A stretch of DNA of 64,000 nucleotides from Bailinhaonella thermotolerans (lineage in GTDB: Bacteria > Actinomycetota > Actinomycetes > Streptosporangiales > Streptosporangiaceae), in NCBI RefSeq assembly GCF_003594875.1, contig NZ_QZEY01000001.1, forward strand, positions 682,001 through 746,000, in the 5' to 3' direction. The position numbers and the translations under genes were made by a program. Under the pieces are notes generated by a model. That model worked only from the letters and a program-made list of their open reading frames with translations, made no database searches and was not told the origin of the DNA. Shown here piece after piece: positions 26,357 through 34,752 of the stretch (positions are counted from its first letter, which is position 1; each line of letters starts with the position of its first letter).

Positions 26357-27175
26357 ATGAGAGACGAATCCAACCTTCTGGGCGATTACGTGCGCGCTCG
26401 CCGGGATCTCGTCACTCCCGAACAGGCCGGAATCCCCTCCGCGGGCGTACGGCGGGTGCCGGGCCTGCGCCGGGAGGAGGTCGCGATGCTCGCCGGCATC
26501 AGCGCCGACTACTACCTGCGGCTGGAGCAGGGCCGCGACCGCAACCCCTCTCCGCAGGTCCTGGAATCCCTCGCCCGCGTGCTGCTGCTCGACGACGACG
26601 CGACGGCCTACCTGCTGCGCCTCGGCGCGGGGAGGCCCCGGCGACGGCGGCGGCCCCGGAAGGAGACCGTCCCCGCGGGCGTCGCCCAGCTCGTGGACGC
26701 GCTCCCGCTCCCCGCGTACGTGGAGGGCCGCTACTTCGACGTCCTGGCAGCGAACGCCCTGGCGACCGCCCTGTCACCGCGGCTCGCCGCCGGGGGCAAC
26801 CGTCTGCGGGACGTGTTCCTCGACCCCGCCGAGCAGGCCCTCTACCCGGACTGGGAGGACGCCGCGCAGGGCATGGTCGCCGGCTTCCGCGCGTCCGTCG
26901 GCACCGACACGGACGACCCCCGCTTCATCGAACTCGTCGGCGAGCTCTCCCTCGCCAGCCCGCGTTTCAGCCGGCTCTGGGCCCGCCACGACGTGAACAC
27001 CTGCGAGGGCGCCGCCAAGCGCCTCGACCACCCCCAGGTCGGCCCCCTCCGCCTGAACCGCGAACGACTGGCCGTCTCCGGCGTACCCGGCCAGACCCTC
27101 GTGGTCTTCCACCCCGCCCCCGGCACCGGCAGCGCCGACAGGCTCACCCTCCTCGCCTCCCTCACCCGCCCCTGA
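26357..27175 (+). CDS. XRE-family regulator with MmyB-like ligand-binding domain
   Basis: A 272-residue protein. The helix-turn-helix region has VPGLRREEVAMLAGISADYY and LRLEQGRDRNPSPQVLESLA. The C-terminal half (YFDVLAANALATALSP, LYPDWEDAAQGMVAGFR, FSRLWARHDV) is the MmyB-like PAS-type domain that in the Streptomyces protein binds a fatty acid. Such regulators usually sit next to a short-chain dehydrogenase or hydrolase that they control, here the divergent alpha/beta hydrolase. A paralogue lies at 45059-46024. Confidence 0.93.
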   Translation: MRDESNLLGDYVRARRDLVTPEQAGIPSAGVRRVPGLRREEVAMLAGISADYYLRLEQGRDRNPSPQVLESLARVLLLDDDATAYLLRLGAGRPRRRRRPRKETVPAGVAQLVDALPLPAYVEGRYFDVLAANALATALSPRLAAGGNRLRDVFLDPAEQALYPDWEDAAQGMVAGFRASVGTDTDDPRFIELVGELSLASPRFSRLWARHDVNTCEGAAKRLDHPQVGPLRLNRERLAVSGVPGQTLVVFHPAPGTGSADRLTLLASLTRP

Positions 27176-27365
27176 CCCCGCCCGACGGGCCATCACCCGC
27201 GCGGGCGGGCGCCCCCGGGACCGCCGCCTGGTGGCGGGAGGGGCGGGCGGGCGCGGGCGAAGATCTGCGGATCTTGTTGGGGGTGATCGATTCCATGAAG
27301 AGGACGAATGGGGCAGGCTGGGGCGAGTGCCACCCCTTCGTTTGCCCCCATTGAGGAGGAACTCG

Positions 27366-28157
27366 ATGAGCATGGCGGAAACCGCACCACGCGAGACCTG
27401 GGCGTCCGGGGATTACCGGCCCGTGGGCGCGCAGTTCCTGCCCGCCGCCGAGCTGCTGTGCGAGGCGCTGCGGCTGCGCGCCGGCGAGCGCGTGCTCGAC
27501 GTCGCCACCGGGACCGGCAACACGGCGCTGGCCGCCGCCCGCCGGTGGGGCCGGGTGACCGCGCTCGACCTGGTCCCCGACCTGCTCGCCCACGCTCGCC
27601 GGCGCGCCGACGCCGAGGGGCTCACCGTCGAGTTCCTGGAGGGCGACGCGCAGGCCCTGCCGCTGCCGGACGCCTCCTTCGACGTGGTCACCTCCACCTT
27701 CGGCGTCATGTTCGCCCCCGACCAGGCGCGCGCGGCGGCCGAGCTGACCCGGGTCGTACGGCCCGGCGGCCGGATCGGCCTCGCCTGCTGGACCCCGGAG
27801 GGGTACATGGGCCGGATGCTCGCGCTCAACCCCAAGTACGTGCCGCCCGCGCCCGGCCACCTGCCCGAGAGCCGCTGGGGCACCCGGGACGGCCTGGCCG
27901 AACTGTTCCCCGCCGCCGCCGACATCGCCACGACCCGGCGCGAGGTGCTGTGGCGCTTCCCCTCCCCCGCCGAGCACGTCCGCGTCTGGTCCGAGGTCTA
28001 CGGCCCCACCGTGATGGCCCTGCGCGCCCTCGACGAGCCCGGCCGCGCCGCCCTCCTGGCCGACCTCACCACCCTCGTCGAAGAACTCGACACCTCCGAC
28101 GACGACACCCTCCTCATGCCCCTGGAGTACCTGGAAATCGTCATCACCCTCCCCTGA
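27366..28157 (+). CDS. Class I SAM-dependent methyltransferase (UbiE/COQ5-like)
   Basis: A 263-residue enzyme: motif I VLDVATGTGNTALAAARRWG, GRVTALDLVPDLLAHARRRA, LEGDAQALPLPDASFDVVTS and VRPGGRIGLACWTPEG. The 'ASGDYRPVG' N-terminal region is shared with actinobacterial UbiE-type methyltransferases. GAGGAGG lies 7 bases before the ATG; a second ATG two codons in is possible. It follows the XRE gene after about 190 bases. Substrate not known. Confidence 0.9.
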   Translation: MSMAETAPRETWASGDYRPVGAQFLPAAELLCEALRLRAGERVLDVATGTGNTALAAARRWGRVTALDLVPDLLAHARRRADAEGLTVEFLEGDAQALPLPDASFDVVTSTFGVMFAPDQARAAAELTRVVRPGGRIGLACWTPEGYMGRMLALNPKYVPPAPGHLPESRWGTRDGLAELFPAAADIATTRREVLWRFPSPAEHVRVWSEVYGPTVMALRALDEPGRAALLADLTTLVEELDTSDDDTLLMPLEYLEIVITLP

Positions 28158-28380
28158 CCCCGTTCCCCCGGCCCCGCCGCGCCTCCCCCGGACGCGGCGG
28201 GCACGGGGACCGCGCGGACGTCCCAAGCCGCCCGAGGCCCCTCTCCACTCGCGCCCGGCAGGTCCGGCGACCCGTGGCCTTCTCACGACCGCGGGCATCC
28301 GCGTCCATGGCGTCGGTCGTGATGGACTCGCCTTCTACGCGGTTCGGCGAGGTAACGGGGTTCATGGTGCGGGGGACACG

Positions 28381-28908
28381 ATGATGATCAGCTCTCGGGC
28401 GTCCGAGCTGGTGGGCGAGGACGTCATACGGACACTGAGCTCGGACGACGTGCCGCCGGGACTACGGACGGTGATCGACGAGGGGTGGCGCGTCGTCGAC
28501 GGCGCCGTGGTCCTGAGCGCCTTCCACAAGAGCTACCACGGGGACCGCGCCAGGTTCACCTCGGTTCACGGGTATGAGTTCGCCGTCAACGGCCGCGGCA
28601 TCCCCGACGATGACATCAGGGCGACCGAAATCGCGGGGATCGCGCGACTCATGCGCCGCGGAATCGCCTTCGCCTGGGAGGCTCTCCACCGGGCGCGGAC
28701 ACAGGTCCCTGGTGTGGAGGTGTTCGGATACGTCTCCGTCGCGCCCGTCATCATGGATCCCGAGGACCACACCGGGAACGTCACCTTCTCCACCCCCACC
28801 AGGCCAGGCATCCCAGACCTGCAGGTCACGGAATCCCAGGGAATCATCGCGGCACTCACCGCCGACGAATGCCGCCTCCCTCTCCCGCCGCCGGAACCGG
28901 GCCCCTGA
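28381..28908 (+). CDS. Hypothetical protein
   Basis: A 175-residue soluble protein beginning MMISSRASELVGEDVIRTLS. It mixes strands and helices (GWRVVDGAVVLSAFHKSYHG, EVFGYVSVAPVIMDPEDHTG). No family recognised. Conserved-looking Trp, His and charged residues suggest a real folded protein, and codon composition matches its neighbours. It converges on the ankyrin protein gene with a 39-base gap; the upstream 220 bases hold only GC-rich sequence. Confidence 0.6.
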   Translation: MMISSRASELVGEDVIRTLSSDDVPPGLRTVIDEGWRVVDGAVVLSAFHKSYHGDRARFTSVHGYEFAVNGRGIPDDDIRATEIAGIARLMRRGIAFAWEALHRARTQVPGVEVFGYVSVAPVIMDPEDHTGNVTFSTPTRPGIPDLQVTESQGIIAALTADECRLPLPPPEPGP

Positions 28909-28947
28909 CCCGCCGCCACCGGCGTCCTCATGGCACAACGACGCGAC

Positions 28948-30354
28948 TCACCTGCGGAGGGTCCCAGGTGAGCCGGCACCGGGTCCTCGGGTGACGGGGT
29001 GGGACCGGAGCAGGGTGTGGAGGTGGTGGGTCTGGGGGGATGGGGGGTGGAGGGCGGTGGTCAGATGGAGCCAGGTCTCGGCGTCGGCGTGGAGGAGGGC
29101 GTCGCGGCGGGCCGGGTCGGCGCCGTGGGCCAGGAGGAGGCGGATGACCTGGAGGTGGCCGCCGGGGATCGCCCAGTGCAGACCGGTCCGGCCGAGGTAG
29201 GGGGCGACGTCGGGGTGGACCCCGCGGTCGAGGAACCAGCGCACGACCTCGATCCGCCCGTGCTGGCAGGCGTGGACGAACGCCTCCCCCACGATCTCCT
29301 CCGGATCGTCGGCCGGCGGCAACCGGGACGGGAAGCCCGAGCCGGTGTCCGCCAGGTCGGGGCGCGCCGCCGCCGCGTCCGGGCGGAGGCGGCCGTCCGC
29401 GTCGAAGCAGCCGCGCACCAGGTCCAGCCGGCCGCACGCGGCGTACGTCCAGAGTGCCGCCGGGACGATCCCGTACCTCGCGAGCAGGTCGGCGACCTCG
29501 GTGTTGCCGTGGTAGAGCGCGTTCTCCAGCGGGGTGATCCCCCAGGCGCGGACGCCGGGGTCGGCGCCGGCGTCGAGCAGCAGGCGCACGTAGCCGAGCC
29601 GGTCGAAGCGGGCGGCCCGGATGAGCGGGAGATCCAGGTCGGACGCCTTGCCGAGCAGGACCTCGACCCCGGCGCGCGGCACCCCGAGCTCCTTTCCCAA
29701 CCGGATGCCGGGGATCAGCTCCGGGCCCGCGAGCATGTGCAGCAGGACGTCGGCCTGCTCGTAGGTCAGCACGGCCAGCCGCCCGGTGTCGCCGGCCAGC
29801 AGAGCCCCGGCCTCGCGCCGCAGGCGCCGCCGCTTCTTCCGGCGTTCGCCGAGGTCGCGCCGGGACCTCTCGGTGAACGACACGAGCTCGCGCCAGGTCG
29901 GGAAACCCAGCTCCCGCGCGATGATCAGCCGCGCGTCGCGGGGTTCGGCGGCCGCGGCGGAGGTCGCCGTGGCGTGCCGGGGCACGTAGGCCCGCAGCCG
30001 CCGCAGCGCGCCGGGGTCGCCGCGGCGCAGCTCGGCGAGGAGGGCGTCGGCCATCGAGGCGTAGATGCCCGGGCCGACCCCCACGAGGCGGGAGACCGGC
30101 CGTTCCTCGGCGGCGCCGCGGCCTTCGACGTGGGCGCGGAACTCGGCCCAGGTCCGGAATCCGTGTTCCTGGGCGACCACGAACTGGGCGTCGCTGAGCA
30201 GGAACCGCCCGGCGGCCCGGTCGCCCAGTACGTCGGCGACCCGGGCCACGGCCACGGGGTCGCCCGCCGAATACGCGTGGCGTAGGTGCTTGGCCCGCTT
30301 GCGGTGGTATTCCAGGTTCGGGCGGGGCGGCAGCTCGAAATGACGTGCGGACAT
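28948..30354 (-). CDS. Ankyrin-repeat protein
   Basis: A 468-residue cytosolic protein. The N-terminal part has two copies of the 'sDAQFVVAQEHGF.TWAEFRAHV' type motif (FLLSDAQFVVAQEHGFRTWA; DARLIIARELGFPTWRELVS), a pairing I know from actinobacterial ankyrin proteins. From about residue 250 ankyrin repeats follow: LGYVRLLLDAGADPGVRAWG, ENALYHGNTEVADLLARYGI, and TGLHWAIPGGHLQVIRLLLA HGADP. Ankyrin repeats bind protein partners; the partner is unknown. ATG start at 30354. Alone in its transcript. Confidence 0.88.
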   Translation of the reverse strand: MSARHFELPPRPNLEYHRKRAKHLRHAYSAGDPVAVARVADVLGDRAAGRFLLSDAQFVVAQEHGFRTWAEFRAHVEGRGAAEERPVSRLVGVGPGIYASMADALLAELRRGDPGALRRLRAYVPRHATATSAAAAEPRDARLIIARELGFPTWRELVSFTERSRRDLGERRKKRRRLRREAGALLAGDTGRLAVLTYEQADVLLHMLAGPELIPGIRLGKELGVPRAGVEVLLGKASDLDLPLIRAARFDRLGYVRLLLDAGADPGVRAWGITPLENALYHGNTEVADLLARYGIVPAALWTYAACGRLDLVRGCFDADGRLRPDAAAARPDLADTGSGFPSRLPPADDPEEIVGEAFVHACQHGRIEVVRWFLDRGVHPDVAPYLGRTGLHWAIPGGHLQVIRLLLAHGADPARRDALLHADAETWLHLTTALHPPSPQTHHLHTLLRSHPVTRGPGAGSPGTLRR

Positions 30355-30553
30355 CGCGGCCTCCTTCGCCGCCGGGGTCCGCTCACCCGGCTGGAAAGAG
30401 GTCGGTCCGGTCGGTGCGCCGATGTGCCGGTCGAGGTGGGAAGATCCCTGCCCGCGGACTGGGAGCGCCCTCGCACGCTCCCCTCAGCGTAGGCACCGGC
30501 CCGCCCCGCGGGCAACCGCCGTTCCACGGCGCACGGCGATCCCGCGCCACCCT

Positions 30554-30665
30554 CGTACGGCGGCGCGTGCTCCCCACCGCGTGTGCCCCCCGCCGCGTAC
30601 GGCGGCGCGTGCTCCCATGGCGTACGGCGGCGCGCGGACCCGCCGGGCGCCGCCGTACGACTCGC
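30554..30665. repeat. CGTACGGCGGCGCG repeat cluster
   Basis: The segment CGTACGGCGGCGCGTGCTCC is found at about 30554 and 30596, a shortened copy CGTACGGCGGCGCGCGG at 30621, and an inverted remnant CCGCCGTACG at about 30650. It fills most of the 346-base gap 30355-30700 between two minus-strand genes; no gene is seen in that gap. Confidence 0.6.
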
Positions 30666-30700
30666 CGGCCTGGACGGCCATCCGGGGGGGCGGGCGCGGG

Positions 30701-31885
30701 TCAGGGGGACGTGGGGACCTCCGGGGCTGCGGGGCGGGGGCCGGCCTTGGGCCAGGTCATGGAGCCGGGCTTCGCGGCCTCGCGGCGGATCCGCTTCGAC
30801 ACCACTAACTTGCAGGTCAGCTCCTTGATCACAGCGCCCATGCGGCCGCCGATGTAGAAGTCGACCGCGGTGTCGTCCTTGCGCGCCAGTTGCCGGACGC
30901 CCGCGCGGCGGCCGAGGCTGAGGCACGCCCCGGTGAAGGCCAGGTCGATCACCGCCGGCTCGGTGCCCGCGATGCGGCTCAGGACGGTGTTCGCGGCCTG
31001 GACCCCGAGTGGCCCGGCGGCGTAACCGCTCATCCGCAGCGGCCGGCCCGAGGGCGCGGCGGCGTCCCCGGCCGCGACGACGCGGTCGTCGTCGAGGCTG
31101 GTCAGCGTCTCGTCGGTGAGCAACCGGCCGAGGGCGTCGGTGCGCAGCCCGCTCGCGGCCGCCAGGCCCGGCACGCCGAAACCGGCGGTCCAGACGGTCA
31201 GGGCGCTCGGCCGCGCCGTGCCGTCGGCGAGGACGACCTCCTCCGGCCGGACCTCGCTCACCGTGGTGCCCTCGATCACGGTGACCCCGTGATCGGCCAG
31301 CCACCTGGCGACGTACCGGCGGGCGGGCGCGCCCAGGTACGGAGCCAGGGCCCGGCCGCAGACGAGGGTGACCGCGCGTCCCCGCTCGGCCAGTTCGGCG
31401 GCCGTCTCGACGCCGGTCAGCCCGCCGCCGGCCACGGTGACCGGGGCGTCGCGGGGCACCTCGTCCAGCCTGGCGCGCAGCCGCCGCGCCGGTTCCAGCT
31501 CCGCGAGGTCGTACGCGAACTCGGCCGCGCCCGGCACCGAGGAGGGCGCCGCCCCGGTGCTGCCGACCGCGTAGACGACGTGGTCGTACTCGAGGACGCG
31601 GCCCGACGCCAGCCGTACGGCGCGGGCGGCGGTGTCGATGCGCGCGGCGCTGTCGACGACCAGCCGGACGCGCTCGCCGAGCAGTGTGCCGTAGTCGATC
31701 GTGGCGTCGCCGGTGCGGGCCGCGTACTGGTGCAGCCGGAGGCGCTCGACGAACTCCGGGCGCGGGTTGACCAGTGTGATGTCGACGTCGGGGCGCACCT
31801 GCAACCGGTTGGCCGCCAGGGTTCCGGCGTAGCCGCCGCCGATGACGACGACCTTGTGGAGTGCGCGGTGTGCGGGCCTGGACAT
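30701..31885 (-). CDS. FAD-dependent NAD(P)H oxidoreductase (NDH-2-like)
   Basis: A 394-residue flavoprotein: FAD-binding KVVVIGGGYAGTLAANRLQV near the start, NAD(P) site VTVAGGGLTGVETAAELAER near residue 155, and FAD-end motif VVAAGDAAAPSGRPL near 275. The architecture is that of type II NADH dehydrogenases and related pyridine nucleotide-disulfide oxidoreductases. Near the end VDFYIGGRMGAVIKEL is the membrane-associated tail region of this group. Divergent from the ECF41-like sigma gene; sigma factors of that group are often beside an oxidoreductase, decarboxylase or epimerase that they control. Confidence 0.88.
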   Translation of the reverse strand: MSRPAHRALHKVVVIGGGYAGTLAANRLQVRPDVDITLVNPRPEFVERLRLHQYAARTGDATIDYGTLLGERVRLVVDSAARIDTAARAVRLASGRVLEYDHVVYAVGSTGAAPSSVPGAAEFAYDLAELEPARRLRARLDEVPRDAPVTVAGGGLTGVETAAELAERGRAVTLVCGRALAPYLGAPARRYVARWLADHGVTVIEGTTVSEVRPEEVVLADGTARPSALTVWTAGFGVPGLAAASGLRTDALGRLLTDETLTSLDDDRVVAAGDAAAPSGRPLRMSGYAAGPLGVQAANTVLSRIAGTEPAVIDLAFTGACLSLGRRAGVRQLARKDDTAVDFYIGGRMGAVIKELTCKLVVSKRIRREAAKPGSMTWPKAGPRPAAPEVPTSP

Positions 31886-31960
31886 GGTGTGAATCCCCTT
31901 CCTGACGGTGTCTCACCGGTCCGACAACGCGGCCCCGCCGATCGTGAGGCGGCCCGGCGA

Positions 31961-31987
31961 CCTCACATTCGTCCGCGCCGTCTTGTC
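31961..31987 (+). promoter_or_regulatory. Weak ECF41-type promoter candidate
   Basis: CCTCACA (31961-31967), 16 bases, then TGTC (31984-31987). The consensus I remember for ECF41 sigma factors is TGTCACA-N16-CGTC, so the match is 5/7 and 3/4 at exact spacing. It lies upstream of the sigma factor gene, in the divergent gap. Chance occurrence is possible. Confidence 0.25.
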
Positions 31988-32044
31988 GAAGTGGTGAGGA
32001 CGGACCCCGGCCGGGGGCGCCGGCGGCACGAGGGCGAGGAGACC

Positions 32045-32995
32045 ATGACCACCGAATCCGAGCGGGGACTCGATGCGGCCCATCCGGGCCTGAGCGCGGT
32101 CATCGACGAACGGCGTCAGCTCATCAACCTCGCCTACCGGCTCCTCGGCTCGCTGGCCGACGCCGAGGACGTCGTGCAGGAGACCTACGCCCGCTGGTAC
32201 GCCATGTCCCGGCGGGAGCAGGAGGCCATCGTGTCCCCCGGCGCCTGGCTGACCAAGGTGGCCGGCCGCATCTGCCTCAACGTGCTCACCTCGGCCCGTG
32301 CCCGCCGCGAGACCTATGTGGGCGAATGGGTTCCCGAGCCGCTCCCCGAACCCCGGGAGTGGATCACCGGGCGGCCGGACGGCGGCACCCTCGACCCGGC
32401 CGACCGGATCACCCTGGACGAGTCGGTCAACATGGCCTTCCTCGTCGTGCTCGAATCCATGACCCCGGCCGAGCGCGTCGCCTTCATCCTGCACGACGTC
32501 TTCCGCTATCCCTTCGCCGAGATCGCCGACGTCGTCGGCCGCACCCCGGCCGCCTGCCGCCAGCTCGCCTCCTCGGCCCGCCGCCGCGTCCGCGCCTCGC
32601 GCGCTCCCGCGGACCCGGCGACCCCGGCGGCCCAGCAGGCCCGCGTGATCCGGGATTTCATGCGGGCCTGGGAGGCCAAGGACATCGAGGCCCTCATCGG
32701 CCTCCTCGACCCCGGCGCCACCGTGGTCGCCGACAGCGGCGGCCTCGCCAGCGCCGTGCTCCGCCCCCTGGCCGGAGCCGAGCGGATCGCGCGCTCGCTG
32801 GTCCGCTTCGCCCGCAAGCTGCACGGTCTCACGTTCCTGGAGCGCACGGTCAACGGCCGCCCCGGCCTCGTCGCCCAGCGAGACGGCGTCACCGTGACGG
32901 TGTACGCCTTCGACGTCGCGGACGGCCGCGTCCGCCGCATCTGGGGCATCCGCAACCCCGCCAAACTCCGCCCCTGGACCACCCCCCACGCCTGA
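32045..32995 (+). CDS. ECF41-type RNA polymerase sigma factor (SigJ-like)
   Basis: A 316-residue ECF sigma factor. Region 2 (INLAYRLLGSLADAEDVVQE, YARWY, SPGAWLTKVAGRICLN) and region 4 (TPAERVAFILHDVFRYPFAE, IADVVGRTPAACRQLASSAR) are clear. Residues about 200-316 form a SnoaL-like domain ending in VRRIWGIRNPAKLRPW; the NPxKL element is the ECF41 hallmark that modulates activity without an anti-sigma factor. ATG at 32045 is preceded by GGGCGAGGAGACC. Divergent from an FAD oxidoreductase gene, its likely target. Confidence 0.92.
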   Translation: MTTESERGLDAAHPGLSAVIDERRQLINLAYRLLGSLADAEDVVQETYARWYAMSRREQEAIVSPGAWLTKVAGRICLNVLTSARARRETYVGEWVPEPLPEPREWITGRPDGGTLDPADRITLDESVNMAFLVVLESMTPAERVAFILHDVFRYPFAEIADVVGRTPAACRQLASSARRRVRASRAPADPATPAAQQARVIRDFMRAWEAKDIEALIGLLDPGATVVADSGGLASAVLRPLAGAERIARSLVRFARKLHGLTFLERTVNGRPGLVAQRDGVTVTVYAFDVADGRVRRIWGIRNPAKLRPWTTPHA

Positions 32996-33225
32996 CCCCG
33001 CCGGCGTCCCCCGCCTCCGGGGAAGTCCCGCCCGTGACAGCCCGCTGCGAGGCTCATGAGTCCGGCGACAGGGCGACGGACGCGCCGCCGTACGGCGGGC
33101 GCGCATGGCCGGGCGGGAAGATCACGAAATGGCCGAGGTTGGTCAATTTGATCTTTGACTGAGAGTTCTGTGCGAGTGTGGGAAGGTCGAGGGGGAGCTT
33201 CGACCAGCAGCCAGGAGGAGCGGGC

Positions 33226-34026
33226 GTGACCACGCAGCCGATGCCCCCGGGAGTGGATCCCACCGTGCCCAACGTGGCCCGGATGTACGACTACTACCTG
33301 GGCGGGCGGGACAACTACGAGGCCGATCGCGACGCCGCCGAGCGCATCCTGACCCTCATGCCGCAGGCCCGGCGGTGGGCCCGGGACAACCGCGCCTTCC
33401 TCGGCAGGACCGTCCGGTTCCTCGCCGAGTCCGGCGTCCGCCAGTTCATCGACATCGGCACCGGCCTGCCCACGCAGGAGAACGTGCACCAGGTGGCCCA
33501 GCGGGTGCACCCGGACGCGCGCGTGGTGTACGTCGACAACGACGCCGTGGTCGTGGCCCACGGGCGCGCGCTGCTCGCCCGGAACGGGGCCAGCATCGTG
33601 ATCGAGGGCGACATGCACCGGCCCCGCGACATCCTGGGCCATCCCGAGCTGCGCGCCCTCATCGACCTGGGGGAACCCGTCGCGGTGCTGCTGCTGGCGA
33701 TCGTCCACTTCGTGCCCGACCTCGCGCAGGCCCGGCGGATTCTCGGCGAGCTCGCCGCCGGGCTGGCCCCCGGCAGCTATCTGGTCGTCTCGCACGCCAC
33801 CCCGGGCAAGGTCGGCCGGGAGGTGGTCGCCGAGGGGCGGGAGGTGTACTCCGCGGCGGCCTCGGGCGGCATCACCCCGCGCTCCCCCAAGGAGCTCGCC
33901 GCCCTGTTCGACGGCCTGGACCTGATCGGCCCCGGCCTGACCCCGGTGAACCACTGGGCCCCGGACGCCCCGCCGTACACCGGTGAGGTGGAGGCCGGCT
34001 TCCTGGGCGCCGTGGCCCGCGTCTAG
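33226..34026 (+). CDS. SAM-dependent methyltransferase, DUF574 (Methyltransf_19) family
   Basis: A 266-residue paralogue of the protein at 17092-17916, with NVARMYDYYLGGRDNYEADR, IDIGTGLPTQENVHQVAQRV, VVYVDNDAVVVAHGRALLAR and LLAIVHFVPDLAQARRIL. GTG start behind CAGGAGGAGCGGGC. Stand-alone gene; the reverse-complement neighbours are unrelated. Substrate unknown. Confidence 0.93.
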   Translation: MTTQPMPPGVDPTVPNVARMYDYYLGGRDNYEADRDAAERILTLMPQARRWARDNRAFLGRTVRFLAESGVRQFIDIGTGLPTQENVHQVAQRVHPDARVVYVDNDAVVVAHGRALLARNGASIVIEGDMHRPRDILGHPELRALIDLGEPVAVLLLAIVHFVPDLAQARRILGELAAGLAPGSYLVVSHATPGKVGREVVAEGREVYSAAASGGITPRSPKELAALFDGLDLIGPGLTPVNHWAPDAPPYTGEVEAGFLGAVARV

Positions 34027-34138
34027 CGCTCTCCTCGGCTCCCCGCGCCACCGCCGCGCCGCCGGTGGGCCCGCTGGCGGCACGTCGGCCCGCAGTAGCG
34101 GCGCGGCCTGCCGGTGGCACGGACCGGCAACCGCTCGC

Positions 34139-34450
34139 CGCATTGCGGACCCGGCCAGGTTCGCCGGGCGCGCTCTCGAACTGGCCGGCGACCAGCCCAC
34201 CCCGGTCGAGGCCGCCGCCGCGATCAGCGAGGCCACCGGCGTCCCCATCCGCTACCAGCAGCTCACCGACGACGAGGCCGCCGCGCTCGGCCAGGGCATC
34301 GCCGACGCCAAGAAGCGCTGGGAGGCCGGTCACCGCTGGCACGCCGACATCGAGGCGCTGCGCGTCATCCACCCCGGCCTGCGCACCCTCACCGACTGGC
34401 TCACCGAATCCGGCGCCGCCGCCATCCGCGCCCGCCTCACCACCCCCTGA
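34139..34450 (+). pseudogene. C-terminal fragment of an NmrA-like NAD(P)-binding protein
   Basis: About 100 codons ending in a TGA at 34448-34450 read RIADPARFAGRALELAGDQP, PVEAAAAISEATGVPIRYQQ, and AGHRWHADIEALRVIHPGLR TLTDWL. These are the C-terminal elements of NmrA/HSCARG-type atypical short-chain dehydrogenases. The nucleotide-binding N-terminus (GATG.QG) is absent and upstream sequence in this frame is not protein-like. A truncated gene. Confidence 0.7.
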
Positions 34451-34560
34451 CCCGCGTACGGCCCGCGTCCAGGCACTCTGGCCCGCGTACGGCCCCGCGC
34501 CCCGCACCCTGGCCCGGGTACGGCCGAACCCTGGCCCGCGTACGGCCCCGCGCCCGCGGC
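34451..34560. repeat. Tandem CTGGCCCGCGTACGGCC-type repeats
   Basis: Right after the NmrA remnant, units built on (CTGG)CCCGCGTACGGCC occur at about 34451, 34477, 34508 (CCCGGGTACGGCC) and 34530, followed by Cys/Pro-type GC-rich linkers of variable length. Same GTACGG core as the other intergenic repeats. The rest of the gap to 34752 holds nothing I recognise. Confidence 0.65.
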
Positions 34561-34752
34561 GGTCGGTTTCCGCGCCCTGGGCCGCGGCGCTCATGCGTTC
34601 GCGCGTAAGCGCGTACGCGGGGACGCGGACGGGGGTTTGGCCGGTCGCCGGATGTGGCGCGACAAGGCGGCCGCGCAGTCTGGAAACCACAAGTAGCCCC
34701 GACGCGGGCGACGCGGCTCGGCCTCCCGGCGCGCCGCCCGCGCGAGGTGGTC

